Shown here in pieces: positions 45,702 to 54,945 of a stretch of 64,000 bases of DNA (position 1 is the first letter of the stretch; each line of letters starts with the position of its first letter). The DNA comes from an uncultured Fluviicola sp. (lineage in GTDB: Bacteria > Bacteroidota > Bacteroidia > Flavobacteriales_D > Crocinitomicaceae), in the NCBI GenBank assembly GCA_913009205.1, contig CAJVYC010000003.1:62001-126000 (forward strand), read 5' to 3'. The translations under genes and the position numbers were made by a program. Under the pieces are notes generated by a model, which saw only the letters and a list, made by a program, of their open reading frames with translations, did no database searches and had not been told where the DNA came from.

Positions 45702-46955
45702 CTATTTCTGCTTTTCTAATTCTGATTTAATTTCAACCAAATTCGATTGTAACATCTTTATATGATCATCAAAATTTTTCGCGTTTAGCTTCTTAAAGAA
45801 TAGAATTTCTTCTTTGAAGACCTCAGCTAATTTGTTCGGGTCGGATTTTTCCGAAATTTCAGTTAAGCTTTCCATATAACTGGATTGCATTTCTGGATCC
45901 GAAAATAGCTGAGCCGTAAATAAAGGCAGAGACACTTTATTTGGCCAATAATTTGCTCCTCTATCTCTTTCATTTGCGAGAGTGAGGTCTCTTATTACTT
46001 CCATGTCATAGCCGATTGGCTCAATTAACTCCGTGGTCGGATTATAATAAAAGCGGATGTTCGTTGCAAAGGCAGGATGTTGACTTCCAAAAAGCGTGTT
46101 TACAGCAAAATATTTTCCCATTAACTTTAGATCGAAAACGTCTTTAGCTTCAGCCAATCCATCTCTAAACTTGTTCAGTTGTTCAATTGCTTGATTGCTT
46201 AATTCTCTCCAGTTATCCTGCCTTCCACTTTTAAATTTAAAACTCTTAACAGGGGCGGTATGATATGTTTTATCGAATGCTTTCATAATTGAGATCACGC
46301 TCAAATTTGGCTTCATCCAATCAACACTTTCCCAATATTCATCAAATACAAATTTTAAAATAGGGCCTTCCACTTTATTATTATTAGCTAGTAAAGGCGT
46401 GTCAAAAAACTCTTCAATTGCATAATTATTTAAAAAAGTGCCATTCAAACTGAAATTGATATTTGAATAGTTCATATAAATCAAGCCATTCGATTTTAAA
46501 TAATGATGGTAATACAACTCAACTAAACTTCCCCTTTGGGTGCCAGATTGAATAGAGAATACTTTTAGTCCGTTTTCAAGACGTTCCCCATCCTTGATGA
46601 CAATTCTAAAAGACAATCTTATTGGATCGATCCAATGACTTCGGAGTGCTCCTTTGAGCTTTACTTTAACATCATATTTAGATTCGTTCACAGTAAGAAT
46701 CCCCTTAACATAAGGCTGGTTGTCGTCTGTTAAAACACCTTTTTTAATAGCTTTTAAGCGACAATCCTCTAAAACTTTGAAATTAGAAGGGTCAATATCT
46801 AGCTTATAGGAAAGTTCGGAATTTACGCGTAGAGGAGCCTCTTTCTTGACAGGGTTAATTGAATTCGAATTTGATTCCTCTTTCAATAGTACGATGTACA
46901 ATATTACAATTGCAACAATCGTTATTAGACCGATTATATATTTTTTGTGTTTCAT
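45702..46955 (-). CDS. CotH-like kinase-fold protein, membrane-anchored
   Basis: 417 residues from the ATG at 46955. One N-terminal transmembrane helix (IIGLITIVAIVILYIVLL) is followed by a CotH-type core: VKLKGALRSHW near the start, LSFRIVIKDGERLENGLKVF, FSIQSGTQRGSLVELYYHHY, the MNYSNINFSLNGTFLNNYAI region that matches the beta-lobe, and YFAVNTLFGSQHPAFATNIR with EPIGYD in the C-lobe. CotH proteins are atypical kinases that phosphorylate spore-coat or secreted partners. No partner substrate is obvious. It starts 6 bp after the stop of the glycoside-hydrolase-like gene, so the two form an operon. Confidence 0.75.
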   Translation of the reverse strand: MKHKKYIIGLITIVAIVILYIVLLKEESNSNSINPVKKEAPLRVNSELSYKLDIDPSNFKVLEDCRLKAIKKGVLTDDNQPYVKGILTVNESKYDVKVKLKGALRSHWIDPIRLSFRIVIKDGERLENGLKVFSIQSGTQRGSLVELYYHHYLKSNGLIYMNYSNINFSLNGTFLNNYAIEEFFDTPLLANNNKVEGPILKFVFDEYWESVDWMKPNLSVISIMKAFDKTYHTAPVKSFKFKSGRQDNWRELSNQAIEQLNKFRDGLAEAKDVFDLKLMGKYFAVNTLFGSQHPAFATNIRFYYNPTTELIEPIGYDMEVIRDLTLANERDRGANYWPNKVSLPLFTAQLFSDPEMQSSYMESLTEISEKSDPNKLAEVFKEEILFFKKLNAKNFDDHIKMLQSNLVEIKSELEKQK

Positions 46956-46961
46956 AATCAA

Positions 46962-49052
46962 TTATTTCAGCTCCTCTTTCAATTTCATTAATACCTCTTT
47001 GTATTCAGGTTTCATTCCATCTACGGTAAAGAAGGTTACGCCTTTTGCGCCTTTTTCTTTGGCCAATCGAATCGCTTTTTCGAAATCTTCTGGGCTTTCA
47101 AAACCGGCCAGGTACAATCCTGAATTGATAGGGAAATCAACATCATTCACGCCTTGTTCGGTTGCATACCCAATCCAATTAATGTTTTCGCGGTAAAAAT
47201 TGTGATAGATCATCGGGTAGGCCGCATCAAGGTTCCAATCGTTCCAAGCTTGACGTACCATTTGCCGCGACATTTCAGGAAAAGGAAAGACGGCCGCTGT
47301 TAATTTTTGATCTTCTGCGTGCACAATTTCTGCAATTTCATTGACCAGGGTTGTGATTGCATTCAAGCGAAATTGGCGCCATTCTGTGCTCAATTCTGGA
47401 TGCTCCATTTTTATCGGGTCTTTGTCAAAAAGGGCTTTGAATTGTTCGCGAGCAATGGGATGGTATCCATAATCATACTCTGGCATTTCATGGTCCTGAA
47501 CCAATCCATATTTTGGTTGTAAATCGGCGCCTAGAATAACGTCCACATAGCGAACATAATCCAGATGAATAGACGCCAGCCCATCTACTTCCAGCAATTT
47601 TCGAACGTTTCTTTTAACATATTCTCGCACTCCGGGATGAAAAGGACTCAGCCATTGATAATAGTCAACATACGCTCTATAATCCAGCGAATTTTCATTG
47701 TTTCGATTGACAGCGTACCATTCAGGATGCTTATTGGCAATTGAATCGTTTGGGCGGTTTAAGGTCCACATCCAAGCGTGGACTTTAATGCCTTTCTTGT
47801 TTGTAAGTTGAACCAATTCGCCTAGAAACTCTGGACTTCCTCCAACAAGAATTTCTGTGATTCCAAGCGATTCGTACGTTTTTAGTTTTTTCAACCATTC
47901 CTTTTTGTTAAAGTCCTTTCCTCCATGCGCCCAGGTTCCGATTGCGAATGGCTCTACTTCTTCCTTGCTTTCAATCAGCTCCCCCTTTTCATTAATGGCG
48001 TATTTTTTATCAGAAACCGGACTTGTCAGCGTGATTTCAAATCCCAATGCTGTTCTTCGAACTTCTGAAGTGATTTTCTTATCCGTATCGAAAGTAGTTT
48101 CTACCGTAAACGATTCCAAAGGAAGCATCGCCCAAATATTCTTCGGACGCGACAAACGGATTTCACGGCACAAAGCGTAAAGACTTTGTTTATAAATGAG
48201 ATCGGGATCGAGTTTAAATTCGATCCCTTCTGAACTTATTTGATTAGTAAACTGAACGATTCCCCAATTTTCGGGCATGTGCATATTAATCGCCGTTTGA
48301 CTGCTCCACACCCAATTGTACTCGGGTTGAAGTTTACCGTCAATTTTTTTCCTCGTGTATTTGCCGTCAATCAAATCGTAATTCCATTGGACTCTGGAGA
48401 AGTTCATTCTCCATTGATCACCCTCCTTTGGAAGTTGTCTATGATCGTTTTTTAGTTCGATAAGCGGCCGCATTGGAATTGCCATTTCAACCGTCCAACG
48501 TCTATCCTCATCGCTCGCATCATTAATTGTTCCTTCAATACGGACCTCGGTTTGCAGCGCGTCCAAATTCCAATGAAAGTTGGCGTAACCTCCAGCGCGA
48601 TAAGGCCGATTTAACAACAAATCCCATACTGTATTTAAAGCATTTAGTTCAATTTCGGCATACGCTTCCGTTTTTTGGGAAGGGTCAATGAACACTTCAA
48701 AGTCGTTGTTTAAATAAATAATCGTGTCTCGTTGCACAAGGTTTCCCCAAATATGTGGATCTTCCAACTCAGCGTAAACGTAGAGGTAGTTTTCGTCCCA
48801 CATCATTTTTGTTCGCGTTTGGAACTTCGGCGCTAGTCCCGCCGCGATATCTATAAATGGATCCGTGAATGCCGCATTTCTCCAGGCTTTTTCTGCTTTT
48901 CCGTCAATCTTAATCGATTTTGTAGCTTTCGTTATAATATAGCGTTTTGGAACAACAACCCTATCCGACATATCGATTTTGAAAGTAGGAGTGTCTTGAC
49001 AAAACGCAATCTGTACAAGTAGAATGAAGAATCCGCAAACTAAGCTTTTCAT
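46962..49052 (-). CDS. Secreted CBM9-like + glycoside-hydrolase-like (GHL10/DUF187-type) protein
   Basis: 696 residues. Signal peptide ending near IAFCQ. Residues about 35-285 are a CBM9/DOMON-like sandwich (TKSIKIDGKAEKAWRNAAF, VYAELEDPHIWG, FEVFIDPSQKTEAYAEIELN, WTVEMAIPMRPL). A spacer follows, then from about residue 390 a TIM-barrel-like domain: FAIGTWAHGGKDFNKKEWLK, KGIKVHAWMWTLNRPND, SIHLDYVRYVD with likely catalytic Asp, and MIYHNFYRENINWIG. It probably acts on a glycan outside the cell; no substrate can be named. First gene of the operon with the CotH-like gene. Confidence 0.8.
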   Translation of the reverse strand: MKSLVCGFFILLVQIAFCQDTPTFKIDMSDRVVVPKRYIITKATKSIKIDGKAEKAWRNAAFTDPFIDIAAGLAPKFQTRTKMMWDENYLYVYAELEDPHIWGNLVQRDTIIYLNNDFEVFIDPSQKTEAYAEIELNALNTVWDLLLNRPYRAGGYANFHWNLDALQTEVRIEGTINDASDEDRRWTVEMAIPMRPLIELKNDHRQLPKEGDQWRMNFSRVQWNYDLIDGKYTRKKIDGKLQPEYNWVWSSQTAINMHMPENWGIVQFTNQISSEGIEFKLDPDLIYKQSLYALCREIRLSRPKNIWAMLPLESFTVETTFDTDKKITSEVRRTALGFEITLTSPVSDKKYAINEKGELIESKEEVEPFAIGTWAHGGKDFNKKEWLKKLKTYESLGITEILVGGSPEFLGELVQLTNKKGIKVHAWMWTLNRPNDSIANKHPEWYAVNRNNENSLDYRAYVDYYQWLSPFHPGVREYVKRNVRKLLEVDGLASIHLDYVRYVDVILGADLQPKYGLVQDHEMPEYDYGYHPIAREQFKALFDKDPIKMEHPELSTEWRQFRLNAITTLVNEIAEIVHAEDQKLTAAVFPFPEMSRQMVRQAWNDWNLDAAYPMIYHNFYRENINWIGYATEQGVNDVDFPINSGLYLAGFESPEDFEKAIRLAKEKGAKGVTFFTVDGMKPEYKEVLMKLKEELK

Positions 49053-49221
49053 AAGTCAGTAAAGGTTGAAAATTCATTTGAAGAAAGCAAGAATGAAGAT
49101 AGTTCATAACATTACTCCGAGTATGGATAAAACGGGCTCCTCTAATTCAAAATTTTGCGATTAAAATGGTATTATTACATCCTATTCTTTCGAACAAAAT
49201 TTAGACATAACAATAGAAAAG

Positions 49222-52029
49222 ATGATTACTCCTGAACTCGATAAAAAGCTCTTTCTAATTGACGCTTATGCACTAATATTTAGAGCCTATTTTGCATTTG
49301 CGAAAAACCCAAGAATCAACTCTCAAGGACAAAATACGTCAGCAGCATTTGGCTTCACCAATTCATTGATTGATATTTTGAAGAACGAAAAACCGACGCA
49401 CATCGCCGTAGTTTTTGACCCTCCCGGCGGTTCTACAGGAAGGAAGGAAGAATTTCCAGAGTATAAAGCGCACCGTGACGAAACCCCTGAGGGAATTATT
49501 TCGATGGTGCAACCGATCAAGGATATTATCGCAGCATTCAATATTCCAATTATTGAAGTGGCAGGTTTTGAGGCGGATGATACGATTGGAACCTTGGCAA
49601 AGATGGCCGAAAAGGAAGGTTTCAATACGTTTATGATGACGCCAGACAAGGATTTCGGACAATTGGTAACGGAGAGATCAAAGATGTTTCGACCAGGAAG
49701 AGGAGGTAACCCAGCTGAAATATGGGGCCCAAAAGAAATCTGTGAGCGTTTCGACGTTGAAAGAGTAGAGCAAGTAATTGACGTTCTTGGACTGCAAGGA
49801 GATGCTGCGGATAATATCCCGGGAATTCCTGGTATTGGGCCAAAATCGGCATCGAAACTGTTAAAAGAATTTGGTTCGGTGGAAGGAATAATTGCAAATT
49901 CTGACAAATTGAAAGGCAAGCAACGCGAGAACATCGAAAACTACGCAGAGCAAGGATTGATGTCAAAATCATTGGCAACAATTATAGTAGATGTTGATGT
50001 TAAATTCGACGCGGAAGATGTAAAAATTTGCCCACCTGATGATTATAAAATTCGGGAAGTGTTTACGGCCTTGGAGTTTAGAAATCTTGCAAGACGCGTT
50101 TTGGGCGAAGAGATAGTTGTTACAAAAGCAAACGATACGGTTGGCAGTCAAATGGATTTGTTTGGAGCACAGCAAAGTTTGGTTGAAGAACAAGCGCCAA
50201 AAGAAACGGCCGATTTTAAGACAATTGCAACTGAAAAGCCGAGTTATCATTTAATTACGAAGCCTGAAGAACGCAAGGAATTGCTTGAGCTTTTATTGAA
50301 GCAGAAATCAGTTTGTTTTGATACGGAAACAGATAGTATTGAGGCACTTCACGCAAATATAGTTGGGATGTCATTCTCGTATAAAGCGAGAGAAGCGTTC
50401 TATGTTGCAACGCCGCCTGATTTTGAAGAAGCAAAGAAAATCGTTGAAGAATTCAGGCCCTTTTTTGAGTCCGAAACGATTGAGAAAGTAGCGCACAACA
50501 TCAAGTTTGACATCAAGATAATCAACAGATATGGAGTCAAGGTTTTGGCACCAATGTTCGATACAATGATCGCACATTATTTGATCAATGCGGACTCTAA
50601 GCAAAGCATGGATTTTCTTGCTGAGATGTATTTGAGTTACAAACCCGTTTCGATTGAGGAATTGATCGGGAAGAAAGGAAAGAATCAAAAATCGATGGCA
50701 GATTTGCCTGTTGATGAAGTATACGATTACGCCTGTGAAGATGCGGACATCACTTTTCAGTTGAAAGAAATTTTCGAGCCTGAAATTCAAAAGGAACATT
50801 TAAAAGACCTATTTTACAATATGGAAATGCCGCTTGTTGATGTTTTAAAAAGCATGGAACAAGAAGGAATCGCGATTGATTCTGAAGGGCTTCTTAATTA
50901 TTCGAAGGATTTGGAAATTTCGCTTGTTGAATTAGAGAAGAACATCAAGGCCCAGGCTGGAATGGATTTCAATATCGATTCGCCAAAGCAATTGGGACAG
51001 GTATTGTTCGAACACATGGAGATTTCTACTAAGGCGAAGAAAACGAAAACAGGACAATATGCTACTGGGGAGGATGTCCTCCAAAAATTGAAACACGATC
51101 ATGCTATTATTCCAATGATTTTGGATTACAGACAATTGAGAAAATTGAAGAATACATACGTCGATCCACTTCCAACATTAACGGATAAGGTTGACGGTAG
51201 GATTCACACCAACTATATGCAAACTGTTGCTGCGACGGGCCGTTTGAGCTCTAACAATCCAAACCTTCAAAACATTCCAATCCGCTCTGATAAGGGGAAA
51301 GAGATTCGAAAATCATTCATTTCTAGAGGTGAAGGATTTAAATTAATGGCGGCGGATTATTCACAAATTGAATTGAGAATCATTGCAGCTTTGAGTGATG
51401 ACGACAACATGAAAGCGGCGTTTAAAGAAGGGCATGACATTCACAAAGCAACAGCTGCAAAAGTGTTCAATGTTCCACTTGATGAAGTCACAAGAGATCA
51501 ACGAAGCTCGGCGAAAGCTGTCAATTTTGGAATTGTCTACGGACAGTCCGCATTTGGATTGGCGCAGAATCTTGGAATTTCTAGAAAAGAAGCAAAACAG
51601 ATTATCGATTCTTATTTCGGTCAATATCCAACAATCAAAGGATACATGGATGATGCTGTGAAAAAAGCACGTGAAAACGGATATGTTGAAACAATTATGA
51701 AACGCCGCAGGTATTTGAAGGATATTAATTCAGCCAACGCCGTTGTAAGAGGGTTTGCCGAGCGAAATGCCGTAAATGCACCGATTCAAGGTTCTGCCGC
51801 GGATGTTATCAAAATGGCAATGATTGGTGTTGATGGAGCAATGAAGGAAGCGAATATGAAATCAAAAATGCTTCTTCAAGTGCATGATGAATTGGTTTTT
51901 GATGTTCATGAAAGCGAAATCGATGCCTTACAGAAACTGGTAAAATATGAAATGGAATCTGCTGTAGAAATCGGAGTTCCGCTGGACGTTGAAATGGAAG
52001 TAGCTGACAATTGGCTGGATGCGCATTAG
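49222..52029 (+). CDS. polA: DNA polymerase I
   Basis: 935 residues. N-terminal FEN-type 5'-3' exonuclease (LIDAYALIFRAYFAF, VAGFEADDTIGTL, DKDFGQLV, GLQGDAADNIPGIPGIG), a 3'-5' exonuclease domain with all signature acids (CFDTETDS for exo I, AHNIKFDIK for exo II, YACEDADITFQ for exo III), and the family A polymerase with palm motifs AADYSQIELRI and LQVHDELVFDV, fingers RDQRSSAKAVNFGIVYG and IQGSAADVIK. All three activities look intact, unlike Taq-like forms that lost proofreading. It repairs and processes DNA in the cytoplasm. Single-gene unit. Confidence 0.97.
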   Translation: MITPELDKKLFLIDAYALIFRAYFAFAKNPRINSQGQNTSAAFGFTNSLIDILKNEKPTHIAVVFDPPGGSTGRKEEFPEYKAHRDETPEGIISMVQPIKDIIAAFNIPIIEVAGFEADDTIGTLAKMAEKEGFNTFMMTPDKDFGQLVTERSKMFRPGRGGNPAEIWGPKEICERFDVERVEQVIDVLGLQGDAADNIPGIPGIGPKSASKLLKEFGSVEGIIANSDKLKGKQRENIENYAEQGLMSKSLATIIVDVDVKFDAEDVKICPPDDYKIREVFTALEFRNLARRVLGEEIVVTKANDTVGSQMDLFGAQQSLVEEQAPKETADFKTIATEKPSYHLITKPEERKELLELLLKQKSVCFDTETDSIEALHANIVGMSFSYKAREAFYVATPPDFEEAKKIVEEFRPFFESETIEKVAHNIKFDIKIINRYGVKVLAPMFDTMIAHYLINADSKQSMDFLAEMYLSYKPVSIEELIGKKGKNQKSMADLPVDEVYDYACEDADITFQLKEIFEPEIQKEHLKDLFYNMEMPLVDVLKSMEQEGIAIDSEGLLNYSKDLEISLVELEKNIKAQAGMDFNIDSPKQLGQVLFEHMEISTKAKKTKTGQYATGEDVLQKLKHDHAIIPMILDYRQLRKLKNTYVDPLPTLTDKVDGRIHTNYMQTVAATGRLSSNNPNLQNIPIRSDKGKEIRKSFISRGEGFKLMAADYSQIELRIIAALSDDDNMKAAFKEGHDIHKATAAKVFNVPLDEVTRDQRSSAKAVNFGIVYGQSAFGLAQNLGISRKEAKQIIDSYFGQYPTIKGYMDDAVKKARENGYVETIMKRRRYLKDINSANAVVRGFAERNAVNAPIQGSAADVIKMAMIGVDGAMKEANMKSKMLLQVHDELVFDVHESEIDALQKLVKYEMESAVEIGVPLDVEMEVADNWLDAH

Positions 52030-52127
52030 GATCGATTGTTCGATTGTTTTGAGAAAGAGAGTTGAATTTAGATTGAAAGTTAACAAAAAGCGTTTAAGTT
52101 TTGTTCTCAAAAAGAGTAAACACCCAT

Positions 52128-52304
52128 TTATGGATCACTTGAACTCGATTCCAATTGGAAGGTTAAATTGTTCCCCGTAAAAAGCTGCATCAAGCCTTTC
52201 ATTTCGAGGTATTTATCAAAAACCACAACATTGTTCGTGTCGTTTGTCGGTGAACAGTTCTTCCGCAAAGAATGGTAGACATTATTGCGAAAACGATGAA
52301 TGCT
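52128..52304 (-). pseudogene. Orphan coding fragment downstream of the PLP enzyme
   Basis: A 58-codon open frame with no start codon, running from just after the PLP gene's stop to TAA at 52128-52130. It reads NVYHSLRKNCSPTND, then VVVFDKYLEMKGLMQLFTG and FQLESSSSDP; composition and codon use look like a protein C-terminus rather than noise. No family is recognised. The rest of the 280 bp between polA and the PLP gene shows no gene. Confidence 0.3.
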
Positions 52305-52308
52305 CTAT

Positions 52309-54159
52309 TTAAATACTTTCAACAAAATCTAAAAATACTTTCTTATGCAATTCAAGATCCATATTTGGAGAAAGTGCAACGCGTGCAATATAATCTTTGT
52401 CGCCCTCTTTCGTTGTTCCTTGCGTAGATGTTGCAGGGATTGTCCAATAACACCCATTTAACTGGCCATAACTCACACAGTACTTGCTCTCATTCGGAAT
52501 TTCTGTAATCATTAAATGGATCAATTTATGATTTAACGCCCTTTTGTAAGACTCTCTTTCTTCATCCGTATCCCCTTTTGTAGGGAGGTCCAATGAAAAT
52601 ACAGACGGGGTAAATCCTTGTTCGGCCAATTCTTCTGAAACAAAATTGATTTTCGCTTCCGCCAAAGTAACGTTGATGAAGTTTACAAATTCACGCGTAT
52701 TTTTATAAGCATCCTGAATTCGTTGTTTCATTGAAGGCAATTGCTTGGCCAAAATTTCATATTGAAGATTTGTAGCCTCGTTGTCGCAGAGGTATAGGTG
52801 TAATTCTATTTTTTCCATCAATTCGTCCGTTTTCGTATTTCCGATACAATAGCCAGCAGTGCATTGCCCACCACTTGGAAATTTCGATCCGCTTGCAAAT
52901 GAAATAGTTCGAACCGTTGAGAGAATTTCACCTTCGCCTAAAAAGCGCACATTTGGACAAAATGTTTGGTCTAAAATAAAAACGGGATCGGTCGCAATTT
53001 CACCTGTTGGCGTTTTACGTTCTTGACTTAAAACATTTTTTAATTGGATAAGATCTGGAACTTCAACTCTAGGGTTGGTTGGGATTTCCGCGATGATATA
53101 GGGGACAGCATCGTCGATTGCAATTTCTGCCAAAACCAGATCAATACTTTGAACCATATCATTAGCACCATCAACAGGTAAATCAACAATTTCAACATTA
53201 TCAATGCAAGCAGCAACACGTCGGGCTTGGTCATTTGTTCCACCGTAACAATTGGGAGGAACAATAATTTTAATCGCTTTCCCTTTATGATTTTCTAGAG
53301 CATCGTGAATGAGGCCCATTAATATTGCATACTGAACAGAAAGTCCACTTGAAGCAACCAACGCCTTTGTTTTTGAGCCGGTCACGGTTGCAATTGATTT
53401 TAAGACACTTACTTTGTCTGCCGCGTTACTTTTTTGAGAAACAGAGGAAGACGCACCTGTTAAAGCTTCTAACGCAGCAAGAGAATTGGCGGGTGTCATG
53501 GCAATTGTTTCTCTTCTTCGAACGTGTTGAATTTCAGGGGTGTATATTTCATTTTCCGCTCCATTTACAAATAAAACACTTCCCAAATGAGAATGAGCGT
53601 TGATAAAAAAGTCAATATTCGGCCTAAGATCAAAAGAAGAAATTTCGTCTTGTTGAGAAATGAAAATAGTACTTCCGTCGAACGGTGAAATGTCAGATGT
53701 ATTTACAACATTCCGTAAATCAAACGTATACCCATAAACACTTCTTAATAATTCAGCATCAAAAAATCCGGGCAATTCACCTGAATAAATTATTTGGGTG
53801 CTCTTATTGTCTAATAAATTTTTTCTTAGAATGGCCAAAACAGGAACCGTCTTTGATGAAAAACTGATTACATTATTTGGCACTTGATTGTTTAATTTAG
53901 CAATTGCCCATTCAAGGATACAAGATAATGGATGCCCCAATCGAATATAGTCAAAAGCAGTAGGCAATTCATTGAGTGCTGATGATTCAGAATTGTTATC
54001 ATTAAATAAGTTTTCAAACTGATCTAAGAATTGACTTTTGGCCAAGTTTTCATTATAAATATCTAGTCGATGCGTTGTTAGATTCAACCAGCCCGTTGGT
54101 TTATTTCCTAATACGTCTTTAATATAATTCAGCATTTTATTGTCTTGCATAATGTTCAC
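52309..54159 (-). CDS. Long PLP-dependent enzyme of the Cys/Met metabolism family
   Basis: 616 residues, about 220 longer than a normal cystathionine gamma-synthase or beta-lyase. The family core occupies the C-terminal two thirds: KALVASSGLSVQYAILMGLI near residue 263, PPNCYGGTNDQARRV, AEIPTNPRVEVPDL, and the lysine that would hold PLP, Lys426 in FASGSKFPSGG. The N-terminal part includes residues 71-112 (FDYIRLGHPLSCILEWAIAK), which itself resembles the opening of the same fold. It likely acts on sulfur amino acids, but specificity is not readable. Single gene; convergent with polA, with 155 bp to the DUF6438 gene. Confidence 0.82.
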   Translation of the reverse strand: MNIMQDNKMLNYIKDVLGNKPTGWLNLTTHRLDIYNENLAKSQFLDQFENLFNDNNSESSALNELPTAFDYIRLGHPLSCILEWAIAKLNNQVPNNVISFSSKTVPVLAILRKNLLDNKSTQIIYSGELPGFFDAELLRSVYGYTFDLRNVVNTSDISPFDGSTIFISQQDEISSFDLRPNIDFFINAHSHLGSVLFVNGAENEIYTPEIQHVRRRETIAMTPANSLAALEALTGASSSVSQKSNAADKVSVLKSIATVTGSKTKALVASSGLSVQYAILMGLIHDALENHKGKAIKIIVPPNCYGGTNDQARRVAACIDNVEIVDLPVDGANDMVQSIDLVLAEIAIDDAVPYIIAEIPTNPRVEVPDLIQLKNVLSQERKTPTGEIATDPVFILDQTFCPNVRFLGEGEILSTVRTISFASGSKFPSGGQCTAGYCIGNTKTDELMEKIELHLYLCDNEATNLQYEILAKQLPSMKQRIQDAYKNTREFVNFINVTLAEAKINFVSEELAEQGFTPSVFSLDLPTKGDTDEERESYKRALNHKLIHLMITEIPNESKYCVSYGQLNGCYWTIPATSTQGTTKEGDKDYIARVALSPNMDLELHKKVFLDFVESI

Positions 54160-54314
54160 CTTATATGTGGCTGGTAAGATACATTAAATAGAATTTTTTT
54201 AAAGCGTTCCAGAACGTTTTGTTGAATTGATCCTAACGAATTCCTAAAGTTTATCTTAAGAGAACATGTGTGTTCGGTAGGCTGATCCGATAAAAAACGC
54301 AAACAATTCACAAG

Positions 54315-54875
54315 TTAATCCTGCTCGCTATTTTCCACCGCTTCCCATTTTTGTGATTTAAGAAGTGCATCGAACAATTCTTCAAACTGAAGGATGCTTC
54401 TAGGAAAGTCATACCTGCGGTAAACAGATTTCTTAATGCCGTTCAGAACAATTGTCGTTGTTGCAGAAGGAAGGTCAGTAACCATTCCGTCGTATTTATC
54501 TTCCATATCCATGAAGCCAACGCGGTTTGCACGAATTCTAAAATTCTGAACTTGATTTACTGTCAATTTAGACGTATATTTTCCGATAAGGTCAACACCA
54601 CGAATTCCGTTCAATTCAACAAATCCATTTTCATAGATTGTCATTTTATATGTTGGACAGTTTCCGTAACAAGGAGTTCGAACAATACTTGCAAAAAACA
54701 CTCGATCCATTGTGCCTTCTTCTGATTCTTGAGCAACTTGTGTTGTAGGCGCTTCGGATACAACTGTGTCTTTTGGAGATTCTACTGTTGCCGCTGCACC
54801 CTCTATTGTTTTACAAGCCGTCAATAATCCAGGGAATGTCAATGCGAATAATGAGATTTTCAATGTAGTTTTCAT
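54315..54875 (-). CDS. DUF6438 domain lipoprotein
   Basis: 186 residues from the ATG at 54875, chosen because it gives a lipoprotein signal (TLKISLFALTFPGLLTAC, Cys21); an upstream in-frame ATG would add 15 unlikely residues. After a Thr/Glu/Ala-rich linker the DUF6438 domain starts with IVRTPCYGNCPTYKMTIYEN, its usual signature, and continues with GVDLIGKYTSKLT and KKSVYRRYDFPRSI. Function of the family is unknown. The gene is divergent from the DUF2891 lipoprotein gene. Confidence 0.85.
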   Translation of the reverse strand: MKTTLKISLFALTFPGLLTACKTIEGAAATVESPKDTVVSEAPTTQVAQESEEGTMDRVFFASIVRTPCYGNCPTYKMTIYENGFVELNGIRGVDLIGKYTSKLTVNQVQNFRIRANRVGFMDMEDKYDGMVTDLPSATTTIVLNGIKKSVYRRYDFPRSILQFEELFDALLKSQKWEAVENSEQD

Positions 54876-54913
54876 AACTTCTGGTTTGGGTTTATTAAGT
54901 ATAATCAAATAGC

Positions 54914-54941
54914 TTGCCACTTCTCACTTTTTGTATCTTTA
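54914..54941 (+). promoter_or_regulatory. Promoter of the DUF2891 gene
   Basis: TTG at 54914-54916, 17 bp spacer, TATCTTTA at 54934-54941, just 4 bp before the ATG at 54946. The transcript would have almost no leader. Confidence 0.45.
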
Positions 54942-54945
54942 AAAC

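Noticed and set aside
49323-49934. A 203-codon minus-strand frame inside polA
   Set aside because: Antisense to a strongly conserved exonuclease domain; Pro/Ser/Ile-rich composition is typical of a shadow frame.
52048-52112. Terminator-like pairing after polA (TTGAGAA with TTCTCAA)
   Set aside because: The loop of about 50 bases is too long for a credible rho-independent terminator.
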